Counted from the first letter of the stretch, positions 8,871 through 19,673 are shown. The stretch: 64,000 nt of DNA from Bartonella apihabitans (GCF_030758755.1 NZ_CP132387.1:558001-622000); one strand, 5' to 3'. Numbers and translations: made by a program. Notes: generated from the sequence alone by a model not told the origin.

Positions 8871-11791
8871 ATGCAACAGGCTTTCTGGGAACAAACGTTA
8901 AAACATTTAACCCCGCTCAATGAAACCGGCCCCCAATGGTTGTCCGATATGACAGAAAAAGCTCGTGCAGATCAACTTGAAGAGCTGGCGGCTGAACTCG
9001 AAAAAGGAAAAGGTCAGTCGGAATTTTTGGGTACAGTCATGACGCTTTCACCTTTTTTGCGTGAAACGATCATACGCAATCCATCCTTTATCGCTCCGCT
9101 TGTTCATAAAGATATTTTGCAGCGTTTGAATGAAATTCTCGTTGATATCAGCAAGATTGACACCAGCAAGAATATTACTGAAGCGCTTTTAATGGCGGCA
9201 TTACGGCAAAAGAAGCTGGAAATGCATCTTTTGATTGCACTTGCCGATCTTGGCGGAATTTTCACTTCTGCAATGACATCGGAGTGGTTGACAAAACTTG
9301 CCGAAACGACATTAGGGGCGGCATTGCGGTTTTTATTACGGGATACCCACAATCAAGGAAAAATAAGTCTTGCCGATTATAACAATCCCGAAAAAGATTG
9401 CGGACTTGTTGTTCTCGGGATGGGAAAACTCGGTGCACGTGAACTCAACTATTCATCAGACATAGATCTTATTGCCTTTATAGATGAAACTTCCTCCCAT
9501 ATCGGTGACCCCTATGAGAGTATCGATGTTTTTTCCAAAATGATGCGCCGCCTTATCCGTATCATGCAGGAACGCACTGCCGACGGTTATGTTTTTCGTA
9601 TTGATTTGAGGTTGCGTCCCGATCCGGGTTCTACCCCGCTTGCACTTCCAATCAGTGCGGCGCTTCATTATTACGAGAGCAGGGGCCAGAATTGGGAACG
9701 CGCGGCAATGATCAAAGCGCGGCCGGTCGCCGGAGATATCAAGGCAGGCGACGCGGTGCTGCATGAGCTATCTCCTTATATATGGCGTAAATACCTCGAT
9801 TACGCAGCTATTGCGGATATCCATTCAATCAAACGGCAAATCCATGCTTATAAAGGCCATGGGGAAATTGCTGTCCGTGGCCACAATGTCAAACTCGGGC
9901 GTGGAGGAATTCGTGAAATAGAATTTTTTGTTCAAACCCAACAATTGATTGCTGGCGGGCGTTTTCCTGAACTTCGTGGGAGACGCACGGTAGATATGCT
10001 TGCCGAACTTTGTTCGCTCGGTTGGATTAGTGCGGATACGCGCGATGTTTTGACAGAAAAATACGCTTACTTACGCAATGTCGAACATCGGATCCAGATG
10101 CTGGAAGATGAACAGACGCATATTCTGCCGGAAGATGATGATGGCTTCACAAGCGTTGCTTACATGATGGGCTATACGAACACCAATGACTTTACACGTG
10201 ATTTTCTTGAAACGCTGAAAACTGTCGAACAGCATTATGCTGCACTGTTCGAACAGGAGAAAGAACTGGGTTCGGACGCGGGAAATCTGGTTTTTACCGG
10301 TGAAGATGACGATCCGGGAACACTTGCGACATTATCAAAATTGGGTTTTTCGCGTCCAAGCGATATTTGTCGCATTATCAGAACATGGCATTTCGGACGT
10401 TATCATGCCACCCAATCTGCCGAAGCGAGAGAAAGATTGACAGAACTGACGCCTGCGCTTCTCAAAGCGTTTGGTGCTACCAAAAGAGCCGACGAGGCCT
10501 TGTCGCGGTTTGATGCTTTTTTACAGGGGCTTCCGTCCGGCATCCAGCTTTTCAGCCTTTTACAGTCCAATCCCTCATTGCTTGATATGCTGGTTCTCAT
10601 CATGAGCTCGGCACCGCGTCTTGCAGATATTATTACCAGAAAACCGCATATTTTTGACGGCATGCTCGATCCGGCAATTTTTGCCGAATTGCCGACAAAA
10701 ACCTATTTGCAAAATCGTCTCGAATTTTTCTTGAGTGGCGTTACCAATTATGAAGATATTCTTGATCAATTGCGTCTTTTTGCAAGTGAACAACGCTTCC
10801 TCATTGGTATCAGGCTTCTTAACGGTGCGATTGAAGGTGAACGCGCGGCACGTGCTTTCACCGATCTTGCCGATTTGATGATTGCCAATACACTTGCGGC
10901 AGTCGAACAGGAATTTGGTCGTGTGCATGGTTTTGTCAAAGGCGGTCGGGTCGGAATATTGGGAATGGGGAAACTCGGTAGCCATGAGCTTACCGCCGGT
11001 TCCGATCTCGATCTTATTTTGCTTTATGATTACGATAAGCAGACAGAAATGTCGGATGGCGAAAAGCCGCTTTATATTTCCCAATATTATATGCGTCTGA
11101 CGCAACGTCTGGTTTCAGCTTTGTCGGCACCGACCGGTGAAGGTGTTCTTTACGAGGTTGATTTGAGACTTCGCCCATCGGGAAACAAGGGCCGGTTGCT
11201 GTACCGTTCGAAGCTTTTGGCAAATACCAGCGAAATGAAGCGTGGGTATGGGAACATCTGGCACTCACACGTGCTCGCGGTGTTGCTGGCGACCAGATGT
11301 TCTTGCAACAACTCGAAGATGAAGTGGCGGCGATCATCGCTTTAAAGCGCGATAAGAAAAAGGTTTCCCGTGATGTGCGCGAAATGCGCGAATTGATTGA
11401 GCAAGAAAAACCGTCCATCAATATATGGGATTTCAAAACGATGCGTGGCGGGCAAGTCGATCTCGAATTCATTGCCCAATTTGCACTGATTACACACCAA
11501 AGCGAATTTGTTGTAGGCCGTACAACAGGGGAAGTTCTGGAAAGATTGCCTCAAGCATTTCTGTCGGTCTCCTCCGTTGGCGAACTTCATCATGCTTATC
11601 GTGTATATACAAACTTGAGCCAGATGATGCGGTTATGTCTGAATGAAAAGCTTGATCCGGATGACATGCCACCCGGTCTTGCAGATCTCTTACAAAGAAC
11701 TGTCGGCGAGCCCGATTTACGGCAAGTAGAAGGCTTGTTGACTGAAAATGCACAGTTTGTAAAAAAGATATTTGACCGTATCATATGTTAG
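8871..11791 (+). pseudogene. glnE: Bifunctional glutamine synthetase adenylyltransferase/deadenylase GlnE, frameshifted
   Basis: GlnE adds AMP to, or removes it from, glutamine synthetase in response to PII, setting nitrogen assimilation. Two nucleotidyltransferase modules are visible: G-M-G-K-L-G-A-R-E-L-N-Y-S-S-D-I-D-L near 9420-9470 and G-M-G-K-L-G-S-H-E-L-T-A-G-S-D-L-D-L near 10965-11015. The frame holds to about 11190, then continues out of frame to 11345. The expected continuation (P-V-A-V, later N-E-A-W-V-W-E-H-L-A-L-T-R-A-R) is read one base over and runs to 11791. One base is missing at a GGGCC sequence (11189-11193). Restored length is 973 residues, normal for the family. Either a sequencing indel or a recent lesion; the rest of the gene shows no decay. 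Confidence 0.92.
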
Positions 11792-11986
11792 TCATTAACG
11801 AGGTGGAACCACTGCACTTTAAGATTCGCAACAGAAAATTAGAGTGAGAAAACAATTTTGATATTTTTCATTATGCCATTTAAAAGTTTAGCAATTTTCT
11901 TATTGAAAATGTTATCATATTATTAAATTAGACAACATAAAAAACAATATAAATACAATATAAAAATATTAATTAAAAATAATAGA

Positions 11987-13231
11987 TTACTTATCTTTTT
12001 TTAATTCAATTTTATTTAAAAGGCGTACAAGAGCTCTGCCAATGGAATGCGCTAAGTTTACCGGAACAGCATTTCCAATCTGTTTATATTGGGATGTGAT
12101 ATTCCCTTCGAATAGCCAATCGTCTGGAAATGTTTGAATTCGTGCATATTCACGAACAGTAAGAGGGCGTGTTTCATCTGGATGACACCGCTCTGTTTGT
12201 TTTTGAGCGGGAGATGTTGTGAGTGTTAAACTAGGCTCATCCCACGATAAACGTCTAGCCATTCCTGTTTTACCTCCACCAAGGTAAAAACTCTTTTTCA
12301 TATACTCTTTTTGCATATCAATCGGGAGATCTTTCCAATATCCTCCGGCGGGTACTTGAGATAGAATTTCTTTTTTCCGCTGAGGATATTGTTGACCAGG
12401 TGCCTTGGGGACATCTGTTAAATAAAGTTCTCCGGCTTTTAACGCATCTCTAAGAGTCATTATACGTTTATATGGAGATGGCCAATTAAATGTAGCTTTA
12501 TCTGAAATATCTTTTCTAATACCAATCAAAAAAAGTCTTTCGCGTTTTTGTGGTACTTGATAAAACATAGCTTTCAGAACTCGAGGCTCAACCAGATGAT
12601 AGCCTATCTCATCTATCAAACTTTTTATGGATTTTAAAGTTTTACCTCCATTGTGCTTTAAAAGACCTCTTACATTTTCCGCAATAAATATCAGAGGGCT
12701 AACTTCTCTGATTGCTCTTGCAAACTCGAAAAACAAAGTTCCTCTTGTATCTTCAAACCCCAATTTTTTCCCAGCATATGAGAAAGCTTGGCACGGAAAG
12801 CCACCACTAATGATATCTATTTTATTATTAAATTCAGAAAAGTCTATTTTTGCTATATCACCTTCTACAACATTCCAATTCGGTCTGTTTTTTCGTAACG
12901 TTTCGCAAGCATTAGAATCTATTTCATTAAGTAGAACAGAGTCAAAGCCCGCTTTCTCCATTCCTAGAGCTAACCCACCACATCCCGCAAACAATTCTAT
13001 TGATTTGTATGGGCGAAGCGGTTTAGTCTCCAATTCATCGTCCCAGTTATTCTCGAATAACATTTGAATTTGCTCCAAATGTTTTATTTGACTTTTGTGA
13101 TATAACCGGTAGTTATTGTCTGGATGCCTTTGAGGTCTCAGAATGCCCTTATTATCCCATCTACGTAAAGTGTCTTTTGTAACACCAAGAACATCGGCTA
13201 CTTGGGCTAGTGTGAAATAATCAAGATCCAT
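11987..13231 (-). CDS. DNA cytosine-5 methyltransferase with an N-terminal MerR-type HTH (predicted GGNCC specificity)
   Basis: 414 residues from the ATG at 13231; more upstream in-frame starts exist (13255, 13288) but add nothing recognisable. Residues about 5-50 form a MerR-like helix-turn-helix (Y-F-T-L-A-Q-V-A-D-V-L-G-V). The m5C methyltransferase fold follows with motif I (L-F-A-G-C-G-G), motif IV (G-G-F-P-C-Q-A-F-S, catalytic Cys147), motif VI (A-E-N-V), motif VIII (Q-K-R-E-R) and motif X (Q-I-G-N-A-V-P-V). It is divergent from the Eco47II-like endonuclease gene, so the pair is a type II R-M system and this enzyme should protect the same site. The HTH may repress the shared intergenic promoter. 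Composition is clearly more AT-rich than flanking glnE, indicating acquisition. Confidence 0.92.
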   Translation of the reverse strand: MDLDYFTLAQVADVLGVTKDTLRRWDNKGILRPQRHPDNNYRLYHKSQIKHLEQIQMLFENNWDDELETKPLRPYKSIELFAGCGGLALGMEKAGFDSVLLNEIDSNACETLRKNRPNWNVVEGDIAKIDFSEFNNKIDIISGGFPCQAFSYAGKKLGFEDTRGTLFFEFARAIREVSPLIFIAENVRGLLKHNGGKTLKSIKSLIDEIGYHLVEPRVLKAMFYQVPQKRERLFLIGIRKDISDKATFNWPSPYKRIMTLRDALKAGELYLTDVPKAPGQQYPQRKKEILSQVPAGGYWKDLPIDMQKEYMKKSFYLGGGKTGMARRLSWDEPSLTLTTSPAQKQTERCHPDETRPLTVREYARIQTFPDDWLFEGNITSQYKQIGNAVPVNLAHSIGRALVRLLNKIELKKDK

Positions 13232-13362
13232 AGATTTTTTCCAAACATTATGCATGGTTATTTTTAGAATGTTTCTGCTAAAAGTCAACGTATAATCATA
13301 TTTTGATAAAATTATTTTTTATTGTATTGTTTCAATCTAAAAGTGTTTTTGGGGTGGAAGAT
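13232..13362. promoter_or_regulatory. Divergent promoter region of the restriction-modification genes
   Basis: 131 AT-rich bases separate the starts of methyltransferase (minus) and endonuclease (plus). Both transcripts must begin here. The fused MerR-type HTH on the methyltransferase makes this the likely autoregulatory target, letting methylation come first when the system enters a new cell. I could not define the operator. Confidence 0.5.
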
Positions 13363-14088
13363 ATGACCGAAGTGGAAAAAGAGGAAATTATTAAAAAGGC
13401 TAAAAAATGGTTCGCCGAAAGTATAGCTGCCAACCACATAGCCAATGCAAAAAAATTAGAAAACCCTAAAGAATTTCATATCAATCCTTTTACGGCTGTT
13501 TATTTAGCTAGTTTTTTAAAAGGAAAACTTGATGCGGACGGAATTGCACGAGTGTTAGTATATCCTCGAGTTCTAGGGACAAGTATAGCTACGTCATTTG
13601 GTATGCAAATACAAAAATTTACTTCTGAGGTTTTAAATGCGTTTCAAAGCACAACAGGTGGAATAGATATTGAGTTTAATGATTGTCTTGATGGAAAACG
13701 TAAATATTGCCAATTAAAAGCGGGGCCATATACGATCAATAAAGATGATATTGCTACAATTGATGGGCATTTTCAGACAATTAAAGGCACTGCAAAAGCC
13801 AATAATCTCTCATTAAGTCTTGATCAATTCGTAGTTGGAATTGTTTATGGTGAAAAAAAGGAGATTAATGATCATTATAAAAAACTTGAGAAAAAATACA
13901 ATTATGACATTTTTATTGGGAAAAACTTTTGGCATCACTTAACTGGTGATGAACACTTTTATTCTGATTTGTTGGAAGCAATCACAAAAGTTGCAATTGA
14001 GGCGAATTTCAAAGAAGAGTTAGAGACAATTATTTCAAAGCTAGCGGATGAAGACATTATTAAGGAGCTGGCAAATGTAGAGAAATAG
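13363..14088 (+). CDS. Type II restriction endonuclease, Eco47II family (predicted GGNCC)
   Basis: 241 residues; the ATG at 13363 has a strong upstream purine run (ggggtggaag), while an upstream TTG at 13303 would add an unrelated hydrophobic leader. The protein matches my memory of the Eco47II family: an N-terminal A-K-x-W-F...I-A-x-N-H-x-x-N block, I-N-P-F near residues 39-42, Y-P-R-V-L-G-T-S-I-A-T-S-F-G in the middle, then G-I-D-I-E-F, Y-C-Q-L-K-A-G-P and T-I-N-K-D-D. The D-I-E...Q-L-K arrangement fits a PD-(D/E)XK catalytic core. Length is close to R.Eco47II (239). Family members cut G/GNCC. Specificity here is inferred by homology. The gene is AT-rich and diverges from its methyltransferase over a 131-base control region. 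Confidence 0.88.
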   Translation: MTEVEKEEIIKKAKKWFAESIAANHIANAKKLENPKEFHINPFTAVYLASFLKGKLDADGIARVLVYPRVLGTSIATSFGMQIQKFTSEVLNAFQSTTGGIDIEFNDCLDGKRKYCQLKAGPYTINKDDIATIDGHFQTIKGTAKANNLSLSLDQFVVGIVYGEKKEINDHYKKLEKKYNYDIFIGKNFWHHLTGDEHFYSDLLEAITKVAIEANFKEELETIISKLADEDIIKELANVEK

Positions 14089-14415
14089 AAGTATTTAAAC
14101 TATATAATTCTGTATTAAGTCATGATGGTTGATTATTTCATTTAATGATAAAAATATGACGTATATCGTTAAAATAAAGCGTTAATTAATATATTTATAA
14201 TTATTTTTGTAGAAAAATAATGCATTCAATATTAATATAATACAGTATTTTTTTATAAAATAATTATATTTTTGCTTCGGAACAATAAATAGAAATATAA
14301 AAAATCACTAATACAGGTTAGCACAATTTGCTCGCTAACCTGTTGAATTGCTTTATTACCAAAATGATAACTAATGTTTTATCACGGTCGTTTCAAAAAT
14401 TCATATATCGTGTAC
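14089..14415. other. AT-rich spacer after the endonuclease gene
   Basis: 327 bases, over three-quarters A+T up to about 14310, without a credible coding region. It marks the right edge of the R-M insertion. The only structure seen is the inverted repeat at 14314-14342. Confidence 0.6.
14314..14342 (-). terminator. Hairpin between the R-M genes and the sensor kinase gene
   Basis: Nine-base arms (caggttagc and gctaacctg) with an 11-base loop. It lies about 75 bases beyond the stop of the minus-strand kinase gene and could end that transcript, but the T-tract is weak and displaced. It could equally end the endonuclease transcript. Confidence 0.4.
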
Positions 14416-16755
14416 TTAGCTGATTTCATGTTGCGTATTCTGTGTGACTGGCAAGGTGATCGTAACGGTTGTTCCCTTGCCTTCTTTCGATGTGATATTG
14501 AGGTCGCCACCATGGAGCTCTACGAGAGAGCGGGAAATGGCAAGTCCGAGCCCCGAACCGGCATGGGTTTTGGTGAACTGGTTTTCGACCTGCTCGAAAG
14601 GCTGACAAAGTTTTGCAATGGCAGCTTCGGGAATGCCGACACCGGTATCGGAGAAGACAAAAACAAGTTTGTCGTCTTTCTGATAGCCTTTAACGTCGAT
14701 ATGTCCACCGGACGGCGTGAATTTGACTGCATTGGAAAGAATATTCAGGAATACCTGATGAATGGCGCGCCGATCAATATCACCATGAAGTTTGGGCGTA
14801 ATATCGGCTGTGACAGTGATATTTTTCTCTTGTGCCTGCGGTGTCAAAGTACGCAATGTCTCGCTGATAATCGGCTCGAGATCGGCATTCTCGCTTGAAA
14901 GGGTAAAGCGTCCGGCTTCGATCTTCGACATATCGAGAATATCGTTGATAAGTGTCAGCAAATGCGTGCCTGAATTGTGGATGTCATTCATATATTCGGC
15001 ATAACGTTCCGAGCCCAATGGGCCAAAAGTGCCCTGTATCATCATTTCCGAAAAACCGATAATGGCATTGAGCGGCGTTCTCAATTCATGCGACATATTT
15101 GCCAAAAATTCTGACTTTGCCTTATTGGCGCTTTCCGCACGTTCTTTTTCCGATTGCAGACTTTCGTTCAGTTTTTCAACTTCGGTGGCGCGTTGTTGAG
15201 CACTTTGACGCGCAAGTTTCAATTCCTGAATAAAGGAATAAAGCCGCCGCTCGCTATCTTCCAAACTTTTTTGTTGTTGTTTGAGTTCGGAAATATCGGT
15301 ACCAACCGAAACCAGACCACCGTCCTGCGTACGGCGTTCGTTAATTTTAAGCCAACTTCCGTCAGCCATTTGGCGAATGCTGGTAAAGTTGCCCGTGTCA
15401 TCATGTTCAACCGACATTTCATTGATGGCGGGTTTTGCCATAGCTTCGACTGTAGCCCTTTGAACGCCGGGCTGTAGCATATGGTCGGGCAGCGAAGCAT
15501 ATTCGCGGAATTTGCTGTTCGACATAACGAGACGCCCGTCCAAATCCCACAAAACAAAGGATTCAGAAATGTTTTCGATTGCATCGCGAATGCGCAGGTC
15601 AGCTTGTGCCGTCTGCTCGGCAAATTGATGTTGTTCGCTTATGTCAAATGAAATGCCGACGAGGTGGGCTTCTTCCTCTTGGGCAACTTCGGCACGAATG
15701 CGCATCCAGACATAGTGGCCATCAGCATGTCGCATAGGAAGATTAATATCAATGTGATCTTTTTCACCGCTCATCAAATCGCGTGCCAATTCGTAAAGAT
15801 CGGCATCAGCCGGATTGATAATGGACGTGATTTCTGAGATGGACAGAAGTGCATCTTTCGGTTTGAAACCGAGCATTTCATACATGGAACGCGACCAATA
15901 AACACGCCCGCTTGCCATGTTCCAGTCCCATAGGCCGCAACGCCCGCGCATCATCGCCATATCAATGCGGTTCTGGATTTTTTCGGAAATGAGATCGGTA
16001 TCACGTACACGGGCGGCCTGTGCATAATAGGCATAGAGAATGGCTAATATGACACCGACTGTTCCGGCAAATATTGTAATATTAACCGATACGGATTTCC
16101 GCCATTCAAGGTAAATTTCGTCTGTTTCCTCACCGACAAAAACGCCGTATTTTCCTTGTGCCGCCTGATCGAATGCAGCCAAAGAAGCTTTTCCGTCAAT
16201 CTTGACTTGCATCACTCCGGCACTGCGACCGAGAACGAATAAAGCCTGACTGTCAGCAACGGAATCTGTGAGCGGGTGATTGATGTGTGTTTCCAGTCCG
16301 GAAGCGGCAATAACAACGCCCTGATCATCGACAATGGCAATACGTGCGGAATTTGTAATCAACCCTTGCGTGCGGAAATCGACGAGGATGTTTTCCAGAT
16401 CATTGTTCGACAAGTTGGCAGTGTCCTTGCCATCATTTGCTTTGCCGTAAATTGCACGATCTATTGAACTCGCAAGATGTCCGGTAGCAAGCATCATCGC
16501 AGATCGTGTATTTGTATCAATACTTTGCCGCCACTCATAGAGAAGCACGAGACGTGTTGCAGCGAGTATGACGAGAAAAACAAGGATAATCAGGGGGATG
16601 GCACGACGCAGCCATGGCTCGATGGCGAGCAGCCTTTTATAGGCTGGACCGGAGAGCAAATCGACATGCGCTGACCCGGCCTTACGCTTTTTCAGCGAAG
16701 GTTTTAAATCAACAAACGTCCCTGTGGGCGCGTTAAACGCGTCCAAATGCGCCAT
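14416..16755 (-). CDS. Membrane PAS-domain sensor histidine kinase (PleC/PdhS-like)
   Basis: 779 residues. A membrane helix at about 53-73 and another at about 225-245 enclose a periplasmic sensor region. Two PAS domains follow (about 265-385 with W-D-W-N-M-A-S-G-R-V-Y-W-S, and about 390-505), then a coiled coil rich in Gln and Glu. The DHp motif N-M-S-H-E-L-R-T-P-L-N-A-I-I-G-F places the phosphoacceptor at His556. The ATPase domain has D-T-G-V-G-I-P and G-S-G-L-G-L-A-I boxes. There is no receiver domain, so it must act on a separate partner. The DHp sequence is that of the PleC/DivJ/PdhS kinases that feed DivK and cell-cycle control in alphaproteobacteria. The exact orthologue is uncertain. 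Confidence 0.85.
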   Translation of the reverse strand: MAHLDAFNAPTGTFVDLKPSLKKRKAGSAHVDLLSGPAYKRLLAIEPWLRRAIPLIILVFLVILAATRLVLLYEWRQSIDTNTRSAMMLATGHLASSIDRAIYGKANDGKDTANLSNNDLENILVDFRTQGLITNSARIAIVDDQGVVIAASGLETHINHPLTDSVADSQALFVLGRSAGVMQVKIDGKASLAAFDQAAQGKYGVFVGEETDEIYLEWRKSVSVNITIFAGTVGVILAILYAYYAQAARVRDTDLISEKIQNRIDMAMMRGRCGLWDWNMASGRVYWSRSMYEMLGFKPKDALLSISEITSIINPADADLYELARDLMSGEKDHIDINLPMRHADGHYVWMRIRAEVAQEEEAHLVGISFDISEQHQFAEQTAQADLRIRDAIENISESFVLWDLDGRLVMSNSKFREYASLPDHMLQPGVQRATVEAMAKPAINEMSVEHDDTGNFTSIRQMADGSWLKINERRTQDGGLVSVGTDISELKQQQKSLEDSERRLYSFIQELKLARQSAQQRATEVEKLNESLQSEKERAESANKAKSEFLANMSHELRTPLNAIIGFSEMMIQGTFGPLGSERYAEYMNDIHNSGTHLLTLINDILDMSKIEAGRFTLSSENADLEPIISETLRTLTPQAQEKNITVTADITPKLHGDIDRRAIHQVFLNILSNAVKFTPSGGHIDVKGYQKDDKLVFVFSDTGVGIPEAAIAKLCQPFEQVENQFTKTHAGSGLGLAISRSLVELHGGDLNITSKEGKGTTVTITLPVTQNTQHEIS

Positions 16756-17000
16756 TTCTGGCCCCCTCTAAAATTAACGGATAAACTGGCGAACTGATTC
16801 GGTACGCAAAACACCCGAACAGGTACAATAAATCAAAACTAATTCGTCCTGTCCAGCATTTTCTTTGCGTGGGGCCATTTTTTCATTAATCAAGCTTAGA
16901 ATAAAAGCTTTAATAATTTTTTAACGCTGTCATAGCGTACTTACAGAAAAAGACCGTTTTAACGGGTAGTAGCAAGGAATATTTCAGAAAATTTTCACGA

Positions 17001-17031
17001 AAAAAGCGGGGAGAAAATATCGTCTCCCCGC
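17001..17031 (-). terminator. Rho-independent terminator of pepN
   Basis: Perfect nine-base stem (gcggggaga / tctccccgc) with an eight-base loop; on the minus strand it is followed by a run of T (AAAAA at 17001-17005 on the plus strand). It begins 14 bases past the pepN stop. Confidence 0.9.
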
Positions 17032-17045
17032 CTGAATTTTAATTG

Positions 17046-19673
17046 TTAGCCGAGTGTACGGCTTACGATGTCGGAAACGTCGACTGAAAGGTTCGGCTCT
17101 TTCAATATGCGTTCCAATTGTTCCTTGAGTTTGCTTTGGCGTTTGGGTTCCAGTTGTTTCCATGACCGCGTGAGCGTTGCAAGACGCGCTGCAAGTTGTG
17201 GATTTTCTTTATCCACAGTCAGGATAATATCGGCAAGTAACTTGTAACCCTCTCCGTCAACCCGATTGAAACCTGTCTGGTTCGAAGCTGCAAATGAAGC
17301 TATCAGTGCACGCGTCCGGTTCGGGTTATCAAGCGAAAAGAGTGGATGTTTCATAAGCTCTTTGACGTGATCCAGAGTTTTTTCACCATGGACTGTCGCC
17401 TGAACGGAGAACCACTTATCCATAACAAGCGGGTCTTTGCCATAACGCTTTTCAAAATCGGATAGTGCCTCTTTAGCCTCTTTTGTTTCATTGAAGAGAT
17501 GAACAAGAACCGATAGTCCCCCCATCCGGTCTGTCATATTGTCAGCCTTCTTATAGGCCTCGAAAGCACGTATCGGAGTGTTTTCGGCAAGTGCCAGATA
17601 ATTGAGGACAGTGTTTTTCAATGCGCGTTTACCAGCCGGTTCGGCTTTTGGCGAATAACGACCTTCCGTCTTCATCTTGTCGAAAACGTGCAATATTTTC
17701 TGTTTCAGATGATCTGCCAAAGATTTCATGAAAGATTGGCGAACATTGTAAATGCGGTCGGGATCGACATCGTGGCCTATCATACGTGCAAGCTCGATTT
17801 CCGAAGGTAATTGCAAGCATAGCGAACGGAAAGCAGGCTCCAATGTGTCATCGTCAAGAAGCGCTTCAATCAGTGTTTGAAGTTTCTCAGGCATAGCCGG
17901 TTTTTCAACTGATTGATCGGCAATTGCATTAACCAGAGCCTTCCCCATTAACTGGTTGAGTGACTCCCAGCGGTTGACCTCGTCGGCATCAAAGCGTGCA
18001 CGGAAAGCAAGGTCATCATCGCTTTCTTCCATCTTCAGATTGATTGGTGCTGAAAAGCCTCGCAGCAATGATAAGACCGGCTTTTCTTTCAGATCACGGA
18101 TATGAACGGTCTGCTTTGCTTCAGACAAAACGATAACATTGTTTTCAATGTGGTTATCAGCCTGATAAGGCATATCCTTGCCGTTTTTGCCCAAAAGCCC
18201 GAAAGAAAGCGGAATAACCATCGGTTTTTTATTGGATTGACCGGGGGTGTCGGGAACAGTCTGGGTCAAATCAAGTGTTAAAACACCGTCTTTATAATGG
18301 CTATCAACGGTTACTGTCGGTGTTCCGGCCTGTTCGTACCACAACATGAATTGCGATAAATCGCGTCCTGAAACGTCGGCAAAACAGGCGATGAAATCTT
18401 CAATTGTGCAAGCTTCACCATCATGGCGCTGGAAATAAAGATCCATGCCTTTGCGGAAAAGCTCGTCGCCAAGCATGGTATGAACCATGCGTACGACCTC
18501 TGCACCTTTTTCATAGACGGTTGTCGTATAAAAATTGTTGATTTCGCGATATTGCCGCGGACGGACAGGGTGGGCGAGAGGCCCCGCATCTTCAGGAAAC
18601 TGCGCAATTTTCAATACACGAACATCGGAAATCCTGTGAACCGGACGCGAGCGCTGGTCAGACGAAAATTCCTGATCACGATAGACTGTCAAACCTTCTT
18701 TCAAACAAAGTTGGAACCAGTCACGGCAGGTAATACGATCGCCCGTCCAATTGTGAAAATATTCGTGTGCAATAACGCGTTCTATACCGGCATAATCGAA
18801 ATCGGTTGCTGTGTTCGGGTCGGCAAGGACATATTTATCATTAAAAATGTTCAGCCCTTTGTTTTCCATTGCGCCCATATTGAAGTCGGAAACAGCAACA
18901 ATATTGAAAATATCAAGGTCATATTCGCGCCCGAACTTTTCTTCATCCCAACGCATTGCGCGTTTTAGTGAATCCATCGCATAGGCTGCGCGTTCTCTTT
19001 TACCTTTTTCGACATAAATTCCGAGTTTTACTTTCCGCCCCGACATAGTGGTGAAACTGTCGTCATAATGGTCAAGAGCGCCGCCAACGAGGGCAAAAAG
19101 ATAGCAAGGTTTGGGATGCGGATCTTCCCAGATTGCATAATGGCGGCCGCCTTCAAGTTTGCCGGTTTCCAGAAGATTGCCATTGGAAAGAAGTACCGGC
19201 TCATTCTTTTCATCAGCCTCGATGCGTGTTTTGAAAACCGAAAGAATATCAGGACGATCATAAAAATAGGTGATCCGGCGGAAGCCCTGTGGCTCGTTCT
19301 GTGTGCAATAGACCCCGTTAGAGAGATAAAGCCCCATCAATTGGCGATTTTTCTTAGGATTGATTTGCGTGGTAACCTGAAGAGTAAATTTGCCTGAAGG
19401 GGGATTGTGGATTTCAAGTTTATCAGGTGTTGCCGAATAGTCTTTAGGCGCGAGTTTTTGACCGTTGATTGCCACTGACAACAGTTTCAATTCGTCCCCG
19501 ACAAGAACCAATGGTGTTCCTGCTTTGGTGTTTTTGCGTGGTGAAAGGGAAAGCTTCGATTTTACGATTGTTTCGGTGGGATGAAGCGAAAAATCGAGCT
19601 CGGTGTTGGAAATTGCATAATCGGTGGGCTTGTAATCTTCGAGACGATATACTGGAGTGTCAGATTTGGTCAT
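17046..19673 (-). CDS. pepN: Aminopeptidase N (PepN, M1 zinc metallopeptidase)
   Basis: 875 residues from the ATG at 19673, where the protein begins M-T-K-S-D-T-P-V-Y-R-L-E-D-Y as in the family; in-frame sequence further upstream is unlike PepN. It removes N-terminal residues from peptides in the cytoplasm. The exopeptidase motif G-A-M-E-N (with N-K-G) and the zinc motif H-E-Y-F-H-N-W-T-G-D, followed after 18 residues by the third ligand in K-E-G-L-T-V, are all present. C-terminal domains are complete (ends T-L-G). It stands alone between the kinase gene and the divergent transporter and has its own terminator. Confidence 0.96.
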   Translation of the reverse strand: MTKSDTPVYRLEDYKPTDYAISNTELDFSLHPTETIVKSKLSLSPRKNTKAGTPLVLVGDELKLLSVAINGQKLAPKDYSATPDKLEIHNPPSGKFTLQVTTQINPKKNRQLMGLYLSNGVYCTQNEPQGFRRITYFYDRPDILSVFKTRIEADEKNEPVLLSNGNLLETGKLEGGRHYAIWEDPHPKPCYLFALVGGALDHYDDSFTTMSGRKVKLGIYVEKGKRERAAYAMDSLKRAMRWDEEKFGREYDLDIFNIVAVSDFNMGAMENKGLNIFNDKYVLADPNTATDFDYAGIERVIAHEYFHNWTGDRITCRDWFQLCLKEGLTVYRDQEFSSDQRSRPVHRISDVRVLKIAQFPEDAGPLAHPVRPRQYREINNFYTTTVYEKGAEVVRMVHTMLGDELFRKGMDLYFQRHDGEACTIEDFIACFADVSGRDLSQFMLWYEQAGTPTVTVDSHYKDGVLTLDLTQTVPDTPGQSNKKPMVIPLSFGLLGKNGKDMPYQADNHIENNVIVLSEAKQTVHIRDLKEKPVLSLLRGFSAPINLKMEESDDDLAFRARFDADEVNRWESLNQLMGKALVNAIADQSVEKPAMPEKLQTLIEALLDDDTLEPAFRSLCLQLPSEIELARMIGHDVDPDRIYNVRQSFMKSLADHLKQKILHVFDKMKTEGRYSPKAEPAGKRALKNTVLNYLALAENTPIRAFEAYKKADNMTDRMGGLSVLVHLFNETKEAKEALSDFEKRYGKDPLVMDKWFSVQATVHGEKTLDHVKELMKHPLFSLDNPNRTRALIASFAASNQTGFNRVDGEGYKLLADIILTVDKENPQLAARLATLTRSWKQLEPKRQSKLKEQLERILKEPNLSVDVSDIVSRTLG

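Noticed and set aside
14374..14898. 174-codon plus-strand open frame opposite the sensor kinase
   Set aside because: It lies antisense to the conserved ATPase domain of the kinase and has no ribosome site or family likeness.
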